NCBI RefSeq assembly: GCF_002179965.1
Contig: NZ_NGUQ01000008.1
Location: 62,001 to 126,000, forward strand
Direction of reading: 5' to 3'
Origin: Pandoraea sp. PE-S2T-3
GTDB lineage: Bacteria > Pseudomonadota > Gammaproteobacteria > Burkholderiales > Burkholderiaceae
DNA: 64,000 bases
The notes beneath the pieces are model-generated. The model searched no databases and was not told where the DNA came from. It was given only the letters and a program-made list of their open reading frames with translations. Positions within the stretch are counted from its first letter, which is position 1; the number at the start of each line of letters is the position of its first letter. Of this stretch, positions 53,608 through 62,222 are shown in pieces. A program made the position numbers and the translations under genes.

Positions 53608-54984
53608 TCACACCAGAATCTGCCAGAGCAACAAGGTCATCACCAGCCCCACGACCGAGACGATGGTCTGCAACACGGACCAGACCCACAGCGTCTCCTT
53701 GAGCTTCAGGCCGAAGTACTCCCGCACCATCCAGAAGCCCGCGTCGTTGACGTGGCAGAAGAACACCGACCCCGCCCCGATCGCCAGCGCAATCAGCGAG
53801 CCCTGCACGGGCGGCAGATGCATCACCAGCGGCGCCACGATGCCGGCCGTCGTGGTCGTGGCGACCGTCGCCGAGCCCGTCGCTTGACGCAATGCCACCG
53901 CGATCAGCCATGCCAGCAGAATCAGCGGCATGTGCGTGCCGACCGCCACCTTGCCGATGGTCGTCGCAATGCCTGCCGTCACCAGCGCCTGCTTCAAACC
54001 ACCGCCTGCACCAATCGTCAGCAACAGACCAGCGATCGGCGGCAGCGCACGGCGCAGCGTTTCACCCACGCGGGCACGCGGCAGACCGCGTCCCCAGCCG
54101 AGTACGACAATCGCCACGATCACCGTCAGCGCCAACGCGATGATCGGCTCGCCAAGGAAGTCGAGCGCTTCGAAAACCGGCGTCTCGGGGGTGAGCGCCA
54201 CCTTCGCAAGCGTGCGGCCCAGCATCAACACCACCGGCAGCAGAATCACCAGCAGCGCAGCGGCAAACGGCGGCGGCGCGAAGTCGTCGTCGCGTTTGGT
54301 GAACAGATCACCCAGTTGCTGCGGCGCTTCCACATGCAGGCGCGGCGCAAGCCACATGCCATACAGCGGCCCGGCCAGAATCACCGCCGGAATGGCGATC
54401 AGCAACCCAAGTCCCATCGTCATGCCGAGATCCGCATGCAGCGCCGACACGGCGATCAGCGGGCCCGGATGCGGCGGCACCAGCGCGTGCAACGTGGTCA
54501 TGCCGGCCAGCGCCGGAATGGCCACGCGCAGAATCGGCGTGTTCGCACGGCGGGCCATCACGAAGATGATCGGCACCATCATGACGAGGCCCACTTCGAA
54601 GAACAGCGGCAAACCGATGATCATCGCCACCACCGCCATCATCCACGGCAGCGCGCGGCCCTTGGCAAAGGTAAGCAAGACGGTCACGATGCGGTCGGCC
54701 GCCCCGGTGTCCGCCATCAACGCACCGAGCATGGCCCCTAGCGCGATGATCATGCCCGCGTCGCCCAGAATGCCGCCCGCGCCCTTGCTGAAGGCACTGG
54801 CGACCGAATCCAGCGGCAAGCCGGCACCCAGACCCGCGATAAACGTGCCGATCAGAATCGACAGGAACGGCGAGAGTTTTAGCGCGCTGATGAAGAGAAT
54901 GATGGCGACGAGGCCGACGAGGCAGGACAGCAATAGACGCGTGTCGTGCGCTGCCCAGGGCACGACGTGGTTGACTAGCTCCAC
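53608..54984 (-). CDS. GntP-family gluconate:H+ symporter, GTG start
   Basis: This 458-aa inner-membrane protein with 12-14 hydrophobic segments belongs to the gluconate permease family. GGILGDAGMIIALGAMLGALM near residues 70-90 and HALVPPHPGPL at about 165-175 are its conserved blocks. The start is GTG at 54984 with AAGGATC just upstream. Gluconate feeds the Entner-Doudoroff pathway, whose genes lie a few kilobases away (57.9-64 kb), which supports gluconate or a related sugar acid as substrate. No gluconokinase gene is adjacent. Confidence 0.9.
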   Translation of the reverse strand: MELVNHVVPWAAHDTRLLLSCLVGLVAIILFISALKLSPFLSILIGTFIAGLGAGLPLDSVASAFSKGAGGILGDAGMIIALGAMLGALMADTGAADRIVTVLLTFAKGRALPWMMAVVAMIIGLPLFFEVGLVMMVPIIFVMARRANTPILRVAIPALAGMTTLHALVPPHPGPLIAVSALHADLGMTMGLGLLIAIPAVILAGPLYGMWLAPRLHVEAPQQLGDLFTKRDDDFAPPPFAAALLVILLPVVLMLGRTLAKVALTPETPVFEALDFLGEPIIALALTVIVAIVVLGWGRGLPRARVGETLRRALPPIAGLLLTIGAGGGLKQALVTAGIATTIGKVAVGTHMPLILLAWLIAVALRQATGSATVATTTTAGIVAPLVMHLPPVQGSLIALAIGAGSVFFCHVNDAGFWMVREYFGLKLKETLWVWSVLQTIVSVVGLVMTLLLWQILV

Positions 54985-55177
54985 GATGATCCTTGATGAC
55001 GAGAAACAAAAACACCGGTAGAACGCACGCGGGGAAGCGGCGTCGTACCGGTGTGCGAAGGCATTGTGCTACTAGCGGCGGCCGCATGCACGCATGGGGC
55101 GCAACGCCCCGTGATACGGGGCAGGCGGGGCGCGGCGGCAAGTTTCAGGTGTCGAAACATCGCCGCCGCCGGGTGCT

Positions 55178-56677
55178 TTACTGGAACGCGACTTCGTTGA
55201 AACTCCGGAGCTTGCGGCTGTGCAGACGGTCCAGACCGTTATCGCGCAGCAGCTCCATGGCCTTCACGCCGATCTTCAGATGCTGATCGACACGCTCGCG
55301 ATAGAACCGGTCGGCCATGCCCGGCAGCTTCAGTTCGCCGTGCAGCGGCTTGTCGCTCACGCACAGCAACGTGCCGTACGGCACACGGAAGCGGAAACCG
55401 TTGGCGGCAATGGTCGCGCTTTCCATATCGAGCGCAATCGCGCGGCTCTGGCTCATGCGCTGCACCGGCTCGCGGTGATCGCGCAGTTCCCAGTTACGGT
55501 TGTCGACGGTCACGACGGTGCCCGTGCGCATCACGCGCTTGAGCTCGAAATCGTCCAACTGCGTCACATCGGCCACGGCGCGCTCGAGCGCCACCTGCAC
55601 CTCTGCGAGAGGCGGCACCGGCACCCACAGCGGCAGGTCGTCGTCGAGCACATGGTCTTCGCGCACATAACCGTGGGCCAGGCAGTAATCGCCCAGACGC
55701 TGCGAGTTACGCAGGCCCGCGCAGTGGCCCAGCATGACCCACGCGTGCGGGCGCAGCACAGCAATGTGGTCGGTAATGGTCTTGGCGTTCGACGGGCCCA
55801 CGCCGATGTTGACCATCGTGATGCCGGTGTTATCCGGGCGCACGAGGTGGTACGCCGGCATTTGCGGCAGACGCGGCGGCGGTGTGCCCTCCGAATCGCG
55901 CGCGGCAATGTTCTGGTTCCAGTGGATGACGTTGCCCGGCTCGACGAATGCCGTGTACTGGCTGCGATACTCGCGCTCCGCCGGGTCGTCGCTCGCACTC
56001 ATCAACTCGCGGCCCAGTTCGACGAATTCGTCGATGTAGAACTGGTAGTTGGTGAACAGCACGTAATTCTGGAAGTTCTCGGGCGACGTGGCCGTGTAGT
56101 GGCGCAGCCGATGCAGCGAGTAATCGACACGCGGCGCGGTAAACAGCGCGAGCGGCAGAATTTCGCCGGGCAGCGGATCACGCGTGCCGTTGACGATGCT
56201 GTCGTCCATCTTGGCGAGATCGGGCACGTCGAACGCCGTGCGCATGGCGCGCAGGTGTGACTGGTCGAGATCGCCTTCGAGATACACGCCGTCACGATAA
56301 GCGAAGTGCACGGGAATCGGCTCGTCGGATACACCGACTTCGAACGCTACGCCGTGGTTGTGCGTGAGGCGGCGCAACTGCTCGATGTAGTAGTTCTCGA
56401 AGAGATCGGGACGCGTGACGGTCGTCTGATAGCTCCCCGGGCCCGAGACGAAGCCATAGGACAGGCGCTTGTCGAGCTGGGTGATGTCTTCGGTGGTGAT
56501 GCGGATGAAAGGATAGTGCGCGCTGACACGGCGCGCCGCGTCTTTCTCGGTGGAAAAGCGCTCGAAAGCCGCCCGCAGATACGCGGTGTTGGCGTCGTAG
56601 ATCGTCTTCAGATAGTTGACGGCTTCCACCGGGTCGGAGATCGATCGGGTGGCGTGGACCGGTTCTTGTTCGGACAT
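55178..56677 (-). CDS. amn: AMP nucleosidase
   Basis: AMP nucleosidase hydrolyses AMP to adenine and ribose 5-phosphate and helps regulate the adenylate pool. The 499-aa length is typical of the long proteobacterial form. The N-terminal domain is a regulatory AMN_N region (to about 180), and the C-terminal half is a nucleoside phosphorylase-like domain. That domain has ALDMESATIAANGFRFRVPYG, the substrate-binding Glu/Asp block. The ATG at 56677 has AGAGGTTTGC upstream; a TTG two codons earlier is less likely. It stands alone on the minus strand. Confidence 0.93.
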   Translation of the reverse strand: MSEQEPVHATRSISDPVEAVNYLKTIYDANTAYLRAAFERFSTEKDAARRVSAHYPFIRITTEDITQLDKRLSYGFVSGPGSYQTTVTRPDLFENYYIEQLRRLTHNHGVAFEVGVSDEPIPVHFAYRDGVYLEGDLDQSHLRAMRTAFDVPDLAKMDDSIVNGTRDPLPGEILPLALFTAPRVDYSLHRLRHYTATSPENFQNYVLFTNYQFYIDEFVELGRELMSASDDPAEREYRSQYTAFVEPGNVIHWNQNIAARDSEGTPPPRLPQMPAYHLVRPDNTGITMVNIGVGPSNAKTITDHIAVLRPHAWVMLGHCAGLRNSQRLGDYCLAHGYVREDHVLDDDLPLWVPVPPLAEVQVALERAVADVTQLDDFELKRVMRTGTVVTVDNRNWELRDHREPVQRMSQSRAIALDMESATIAANGFRFRVPYGTLLCVSDKPLHGELKLPGMADRFYRERVDQHLKIGVKAMELLRDNGLDRLHSRKLRSFNEVAFQ

Positions 56678-56825
56678 GCGCAAACCTCTTCTGTCTTTTC
56701 GTGTTGTCGAGTATGCGCCTATTGTGGCACGACTGTATGACGCCCGCGGTGCCGTGTTTTGAGCCTGATTTGGCTTGCGTTAGCTCAATTCCCGGCCGCC
56801 GCGAACGCCTTCCCGCCACCCGCCG

Positions 56826-57035
56826 TCAGTCCTCCAGACGCATGCCGACCTTGAGCGTCACCTGCCAGTGAGCCACCTTGCCGTTTTCGATATGGCCGCG
56901 TGTTTCCGTGATCTCGAACCAGTTCAGATTGCGCAACGTCTTGCTCGCGCGCTTGATGGCCCCTTTGACGGCGTCATCGATGGACTTCTCCGACGAGCCG
57001 GTGAGTTCGATCTGCTTGTAGACATGCTGCGTCAT
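56826..57035 (-). CDS. dodecin family flavin-binding protein
   Basis: This 69-aa protein forms a dodecameric shell that stores or buffers flavins, by homology. The family sequence is clear: [40 protein letters not shown] and HWQVTLKVG, including the tryptophan (W39) that stacks on flavin. The ATG at 57035 has GGGAGGC immediately upstream. It is monocistronic or weakly linked to its neighbours. Confidence 0.95.
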   Translation of the reverse strand: MTQHVYKQIELTGSSEKSIDDAVKGAIKRASKTLRNLNWFEITETRGHIENGKVAHWQVTLKVGMRLED

Positions 57036-57138
57036 GACTGCCTCCCGAGAGGTGGTTGGAACGACTCCTCATGCTAGGCGCATGCCTCCCCCACGGCAAG
57101 TCGGGCTTGTCCGATAGGGTTGTCGGGATTGTCTTGCG

Positions 57139-57714
57139 TCAGTTGGCGGGGATGTCGTCGTCCGGCCCGCCGTCCGGATCGTCGTTTTGGCCATCATTGG
57201 CCGTCGCGGCGGGTGAATGGTCCGCAACGTCGATCCCCCGCAGCGCCGCCGGCAGCACGGTATCGAGCGGCTTGGGCACCACACTCGTGAGGTTGCGGCG
57301 CACCTTTTGCAGCAACTGCATGAGCTGCACCGTCTCGAAGGCCGTCAGCCCGGTCAACGCCTCGTTGCGCACCTCATCGGAGAGCTTGCGCGCCACCGCC
57401 AACTGTTCGACCGCCGCACGCGTCACGTAGAGACGATGCAAGCGAGGGTCGCGGACGTCCGGGCGGCGACGCACCCAACCGGCCTCTTCCATCCGTTCAA
57501 GTGAGCGTGCGAGCGTCTGAGGGGAGACTTCGAGAATATCGGCCAGCACGGTCTGGCTCACGCCGCGATTGTCGGCGAGATAGACGAGCAGACGGCACTG
57601 CGCGCGCGTCATCGGCAGCGCGCGTTGGGCAAACTGCTCGAAGCGGCGCCCGTACAGACGCTGAACGTCTGCCACGAGAAAGCCGAAACGTTGGGCGGAA
57701 TCGGTCACTTTCAT
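57139..57714 (-). CDS. MarR-family transcriptional regulator
   Basis: The 191-aa protein has a winged helix-turn-helix in its centre (VSQTVLADILEVSPQTLARSLERMEEAGWVRRR) with the DxRxxRLYVT wing (DPRLHRLYVT). The N-terminal and C-terminal helices form the dimer. The last ~35 residues are a Asp/Gly-rich tail. The ATG at 57714 is used; further ATGs lie 3 and 12 codons upstream. A perfect palindrome overlaps its promoter (57729-57740), pointing to autoregulation. No obvious target gene is adjacent. Confidence 0.88.
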   Translation of the reverse strand: MKVTDSAQRFGFLVADVQRLYGRRFEQFAQRALPMTRAQCRLLVYLADNRGVSQTVLADILEVSPQTLARSLERMEEAGWVRRRPDVRDPRLHRLYVTRAAVEQLAVARKLSDEVRNEALTGLTAFETVQLMQLLQKVRRNLTSVVPKPLDTVLPAALRGIDVADHSPAATANDGQNDDPDGGPDDDIPAN

Positions 57715-57728
57715 AGGCCGCATTATGA

Positions 57729-57740
57729 TAAACATGTTTA
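57729..57740. promoter_or_regulatory. MarR-type palindrome upstream of the MarR gene
   Basis: TAAACATGTTTA is a perfect 12-bp palindrome 15 bp before the ATG at 57714. The surrounding bases are AT-rich. It fits the size of a MarR operator, so it probably mediates autorepression. Confidence 0.65.
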
Positions 57741-57873
57741 CGAATATCAAGCAGCCAAAACAGTCTCAAAAATCGTATACGGATTACGTCGGACTCCTTG
57801 ACTGATACCGGCGATTCAAACGGTCGACTGACCCGAACGAGCCGATCGAATCGCGACCCGCCACGCCATCGAT

Positions 57874-59745
57874 CTACGCCGCCGCTTCGTCCGCCGCGTC
57901 CTGTCCGCTGCCGTGACCGAGCCAGTCGAGCGCCCCCTCGCCAGCCGTCTGTGCCCCCGGGCCAGCACGCCGGATCGCAACCCCCACGGCCAGCACGTCG
58001 ATCGTCGCGAGATGCAGAATGCGCGCGATCATCGTGACGTGTGCGCCCATCGTCTCCACGTGATCGTTCGGCAGCACTAGCGTGGCCTTGCGTGCGAGTG
58101 GCGAATTGCGCGAGGTTAGCGCAATGACCTTCGCCCCGCGCCCGACAGCAATATCGACTGCGCGGTTCAGATCGGCCGAACGGCCCGACGCCGAGATCGC
58201 CACCACCACGTCGCCTTCATTCAGCAACCCCGCCGACGCCTGCAACAAATACGGGTCGCCGTAGGCAATCGTCGGCATGCCGAACCGGAAGAACTTGTAG
58301 TGAGCATCCTGCGCAATCACGCCCGAATTGCCCAGCCCGTAGAACTCGATACGGCGAGCACTATCAAGCAGCGACACGGCCGCCTCAACGGTGCGTGCGT
58401 CAAGATGCTCGCGCAGTTGCAGAATCGACGAGACGGTGTTGTCGAGCACCTTCGCGCTGAACTCCGCAGCCGAATCGCCGACATGCACCTGACCGTGGCG
58501 CACCGGCAGCGTCCCCGTCAGCGCGCTCGCCAGCTTCAACTTGAAATCCGACAGCCCCTGACAGCCCAGCTTGCGGCAGAACCGGATCACCGTTGGCTGG
58601 CTCACGCGCGCCAGCCGTGCGATTTCAGATACCGGTTCGGCCAGCAGTGCGCGAGGCTGTTTTAGCGTGAGTTCCGCGACCCGTTGCTCGGCCGGGCTAA
58701 GCCGGTCGCGCAAGCGATGCAGGCGGTCGATCAACGCGCCCGCCCCTGCCGCGTGCGTGCCCAACTGCTCCGCAAGAATCGCCGAGGTGCCGAGAAACGC
58801 CGGATGATCGGCGGTGATCACGAACGTCGGAATCTTCTTCAGATACGCTTCAAAACGCCCCTTCGCCTCGAAGCGCGCGCGAAATGGCGAGTCTCCGAAG
58901 AGCTTGCCAAGCTTGGGAATCACACCGCCGCCAAGGTACACGCCGCCGACGGCGCCCAACGACACGGCGACATTGCCGGCCAACGTACCGAGCATGGCGC
59001 AGAAGCAATCGACCGTCTCTTTGGCGAGCGCATTGCCCGCTTGAGCGAGTTTCACGATGTCGGGCGTTTCCAGCGGTTTGACGCGCTTTTTCGCACGAAG
59101 GGCCAACGCCTGATAGACCAGCGCCATGCCGGGCCCCGCGACCAATCGCTCGAACGACACATGGGGAAAGTGCTGCCATGCGTAGCGCAACACGTCGATC
59201 TCGCGCTCGTCGGCCGGCGCGAACGTGGTGTGTCCGCCCTCGCTGCCTAACGCGATCCAGCGGTCACCGGCCGGGATCAGACCCGACACCCCAACGCCGG
59301 TCCCCGGCCCCAACAGGCCGAGCACACCATTCGGCCGAGGCTCACCACCACCGATCTGATGCTTCTGCGTGTCGTTCAGATACGGCAGCGCCATCGCCAG
59401 CGCCGTGAAGTCGTTGACGACGAGCAGCGTCTCGAACCGCAGCGCACGGCGCGTGGCTTCGATGGAGAAGTGCCAGTCCCGATTGGTCATGCGGACTTCG
59501 TCGCCTTCGATGGGATTGGCAATCGCAATCGCCGCGTGGCGCACGGGTTCGGCGTGATCGGCCTCATCGAGATAGGCGCGGATGACTTCCGGCACGCCGG
59601 AATAATCGTCGCAGGCGTAGTCGCGAATCTCGACGAGATCGCCCGGTGCAATCTCAAGCGCGAACCGGGCGTTGGTGCCGCCAATGTCGGCGAGCAGCCG
59701 CGGGCCGCTCACATGCGGGGGATTATTCCTCACTCCAGAAGACAT
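57874..59745 (-). CDS. glk: bifunctional glucokinase / RpiR-HexR regulator fusion
   Basis: Two proteins are fused in one 623-aa chain. Residues 1-330 are a glucokinase: [14 protein letters not shown] (phosphate loop), [11 protein letters not shown] and the ALGSEGGH site. Residues ~340-600 are a RpiR/HexR regulator with a helix-turn-helix ([20 protein letters not shown]) and a sugar-isomerase (SIS) domain ([14 protein letters not shown]). The fusion is known in Burkholderiales. The ATG at 59745 has AAGGAG nine bases upstream and overlaps pgl by 23 bp, so it is translated with that operon. The regulatory half should bind the site at 62054. Confidence 0.93.
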   Translation of the reverse strand: MSSGVRNNPPHVSGPRLLADIGGTNARFALEIAPGDLVEIRDYACDDYSGVPEVIRAYLDEADHAEPVRHAAIAIANPIEGDEVRMTNRDWHFSIEATRRALRFETLLVVNDFTALAMALPYLNDTQKHQIGGGEPRPNGVLGLLGPGTGVGVSGLIPAGDRWIALGSEGGHTTFAPADEREIDVLRYAWQHFPHVSFERLVAGPGMALVYQALALRAKKRVKPLETPDIVKLAQAGNALAKETVDCFCAMLGTLAGNVAVSLGAVGGVYLGGGVIPKLGKLFGDSPFRARFEAKGRFEAYLKKIPTFVITADHPAFLGTSAILAEQLGTHAAGAGALIDRLHRLRDRLSPAEQRVAELTLKQPRALLAEPVSEIARLARVSQPTVIRFCRKLGCQGLSDFKLKLASALTGTLPVRHGQVHVGDSAAEFSAKVLDNTVSSILQLREHLDARTVEAAVSLLDSARRIEFYGLGNSGVIAQDAHYKFFRFGMPTIAYGDPYLLQASAGLLNEGDVVVAISASGRSADLNRAVDIAVGRGAKVIALTSRNSPLARKATLVLPNDHVETMGAHVTMIARILHLATIDVLAVGVAIRRAGPGAQTAGEGALDWLGHGSGQDAADEAAA

Positions 59746-60400
59746 CGATCTTGACTCCTTCACGGTGAATCAGCCGGGAGATAGCGTTGTCCTGCGGTTG
59801 CGCCTGCGCAGCTTCGAGCACGGCGCGTTTGGCCTTGCCCTGAATCTGCAACAGCAACCGCTCGCTCGACGCCAGCGCAGACAACGACCACGACACGCGC
59901 GTGTACGGGGCGTGCTGCGGCTGCACGAGGACGAACTTGTCATGGGTAGTGATGGCGTCGTGCCATTGCGGCGCGTCGGCGAAGAGCGACGCGGTGTGAC
60001 CGTCTTCGCCCATGCCCAGCACGCAGACTTGCGGCACGCCGTGCGTCCATGTGTCGTTGAGCGTGCGCACTTGCAATTCGGGGGCAGCGGAGGTGTCGAC
60101 AAGCGGCAGCCACTGCGCCCCCTTGGCGCCCGGCAGCAATGTTTCACTCACCAATCGGGCATTGCTGTCAGCATGCGTATCGGGCAGCCAGCGATCGTCG
60201 ACGAGGGTGATGCCGATGTCGCGCCACGCCACGGGCAGGCGCGCGAGTTGAGTGAGAAACGGCTTGGGGCTCGTGCCGCCCGAGACCGCGAGCAGCGCAC
60301 GCGGGCGAATCGTCGGCGCCTCGTCGAGGCCTGCAACCACCGCATTCGCCAGCGCATGCGCCTGCGCTTCGCGGGTCGGATACATCCGCCAGTGAATCAT
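59723..60400 (-). CDS. pgl: 6-phosphogluconolactonase
   Basis: This 225-aa enzyme hydrolyses 6-phosphogluconolactone, the product of Zwf, to 6-phosphogluconate. The [11 protein letters not shown] motif and [16 protein letters not shown] are the family signatures. The ATG at 60400 has AAGGAGCG in front. It lies between zwf (upstream) and glk-hexR (downstream, overlapping by 23 bp) on the minus strand. Confidence 0.95.
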   Translation of the reverse strand: MIHWRMYPTREAQAHALANAVVAGLDEAPTIRPRALLAVSGGTSPKPFLTQLARLPVAWRDIGITLVDDRWLPDTHADSNARLVSETLLPGAKGAQWLPLVDTSAAPELQVRTLNDTWTHGVPQVCVLGMGEDGHTASLFADAPQWHDAITTHDKFVLVQPQHAPYTRVSWSLSALASSERLLLQIQGKAKRAVLEAAQAQPQDNAISRLIHREGVKIDVFWSEE

Positions 60401-60479
60401 GTCTCGCTCCTTATGCTTGCTGACTTCGCCGCCTCGCCGGTCTGTTTGCCTGACTTCGTGCGCGCTCGGCTGTCTTTTA

Positions 60480-61940
60480 TCAGTTGTCTTCCTCTACCCA
60501 GCAGGTGCCGTATTGCGCGAGCAGTGCGCTCGCGGCGGGCGGCCCCCAAGTGCCGGCGGCGTAGCGCTTCGGCCCCTTGTGCTGGCGCGCCCAGTACGCC
60601 TGAATCGGTGCCACCCAACGCCATGCCTGTTCCTGCTCGTCGCGGCGCACGAACAACGCCAGCCGGCCGTGGATCACGTCGAGCAGCAGGCGCTCGTAAG
60701 CATCCATGGTGTGGCCTTTGAAGAACTGGTCGAACGCCAGATCCAAATGGACCGTTTGCAGATTCATGCCCTCGCCCGGCTGTTTGGCCAAGCAATACAG
60801 GCGCATCGATTCGTTCGGCTGCAAGCGAATCACGAGACGGTTAGCGCCCGCATGCGCGGTGGCTTCGCCCAACAGCGGATACGGCGTGGGACGATAGTTC
60901 ACCACGATCTCCGCCACGCGCTCGCCCAGCCGCTTGCCGGTGCGCAGGAAGAACGGCACGCCAGCCCAGCGCCAGTTGTCGATCTCGACCTTGAGCGCAA
61001 CGAAGGTTTCGGTCTGACTGTCAGACGGCACGCCGGGTTCGTCCGTGTACGCCGGCACGGCTGTCTTGCCGATGGCCCCGGCGCCGTACTGGCCGCGCAC
61101 CACGTTGCGCGCCACCGTATCGTCATCCAGCGCACGCAGTGAGCGCAGCACGCGCAGCTTCTCGTCGCGAATGGCGTCGGCGTCCATCGCGAACGGCGGC
61201 TCCATCGCGACGATGGCGAGCAGTTGCAGCAAGTGGTTCTGCACCATGTCGCGCAATGCGCCGGTCTGCTCGTAGAACTCGCCGCGCCCTTCCACACCCA
61301 GCTCTTCGGCAATCGTGATCTGAATGCTTTCGATCAGATCACGCCGCCACATCGGCTCGAAGATCGCATTGCCGAAGCGCAACGCGAGCAGGTTCTGCAC
61401 CGCCTCTTTCCCGAGGTAGTGGTCGATCCGATAAATCTGGTCTTCGCGGAAAATTGAGCCCACGGCGTCGTTGATCGCCACGGACGAGGCGAGATCATGA
61501 CCGAGGGGCTTCTCCAGCACGATGCGGCCGTTCTCGTTGAGCTTGGCGCTGCGCAGCCCTTCGCAAATTGGAATGAAAAGCGACGGCCCGGTCGCCAGAT
61601 AGAAGATGCGCACACCGTCGCGCTTCGCCAGCCGTTCGGCCAGCGTATTGAATTCTTCTTTGCGGCCCAGATCGAGCGGCAGGTAGTCGATGGTGCCGAG
61701 AAAGCGCTTCCACTGCGCCTCGTCCCAGACGTCGGCCCCGATATGTGCGCGCACATGCTGCTCGCACCATGCGTGATACGCCTCGGCGTCCATCGGACTG
61801 CGCGCCACGGCCAAAATGTTGCCGACCTCCGCCAACTGGCCCGTGCAGAACGCCCTGAACAGTGACGGAAGCACCTTGCGCAGCGACAAATCGCCGGTGG
61901 CGCCGAACAAAACAAAGGTATAGGGTGAAGGCGTGTTCAT
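60480..61940 (-). CDS. zwf: glucose-6-phosphate 1-dehydrogenase
   Basis: Zwf oxidises glucose 6-phosphate to 6-phosphogluconolactone with NADP, opening the Entner-Doudoroff and pentose phosphate routes. FGATGDLSLRKVLPSLF is the cofactor motif, and RIDHYLGKE the active-site block with the conserved Asp-His. The ATG at 61940 gives 486 aa (MNTPSPYTF); upstream in-frame residues are non-coding in character. It heads the minus-strand zwf-pgl-glk/hexR operon and is divergent from edd. The HexR palindrome at 62054 lies about 114 bp before its start. Confidence 0.95.
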   Translation of the reverse strand: MNTPSPYTFVLFGATGDLSLRKVLPSLFRAFCTGQLAEVGNILAVARSPMDAEAYHAWCEQHVRAHIGADVWDEAQWKRFLGTIDYLPLDLGRKEEFNTLAERLAKRDGVRIFYLATGPSLFIPICEGLRSAKLNENGRIVLEKPLGHDLASSVAINDAVGSIFREDQIYRIDHYLGKEAVQNLLALRFGNAIFEPMWRRDLIESIQITIAEELGVEGRGEFYEQTGALRDMVQNHLLQLLAIVAMEPPFAMDADAIRDEKLRVLRSLRALDDDTVARNVVRGQYGAGAIGKTAVPAYTDEPGVPSDSQTETFVALKVEIDNWRWAGVPFFLRTGKRLGERVAEIVVNYRPTPYPLLGEATAHAGANRLVIRLQPNESMRLYCLAKQPGEGMNLQTVHLDLAFDQFFKGHTMDAYERLLLDVIHGRLALFVRRDEQEQAWRWVAPIQAYWARQHKGPKRYAAGTWGPPAASALLAQYGTCWVEEDN

Positions 61941-62053
61941 GGAGAGCGTGGACTCCGTGCGGTCGGAACGTGAAACCACCCGCGCCACTAAGGCTTACCG
62001 GCGTTGCGAGTGGTTTCTGACGTCACTGGGAAGGCGCAACTTTGACACTGCAT

Positions 62054-62068
62054 TGTAGTTTAACTACA
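62054..62068. promoter_or_regulatory. HexR-type operator between zwf and edd
   Basis: TGTAGTT-T-AACTACA is a perfect 15-bp palindrome matching the HexR consensus form (TGTARTTWAAYTACA). It lies in the 282-bp divergent zwf/edd interval. The HexR half of the glk fusion two genes away is its likely ligand. Confidence 0.88.
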
Positions 62069-62222
62069 CTGCAATTCAACTAAATCTCGTGCTTTGACTA
62101 CATCGTCAACCGGTTTTTGGGGCGACGCAGGACAGAGCACTTCCCAGCCAGCATGCGGGCCGCGCGCCGCAGGTATCGAGCGCGCGAGACGTATGGGCGA
62201 CCCACAACGTCCCGGAATCCCC

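Noticed and set aside
53388-54741. Plus-strand frames opposite the GntP gene (e.g. 389 codons from 53572)
   Set aside because: They are Gln/His/Arg-rich antisense shadows of a clear membrane transporter.
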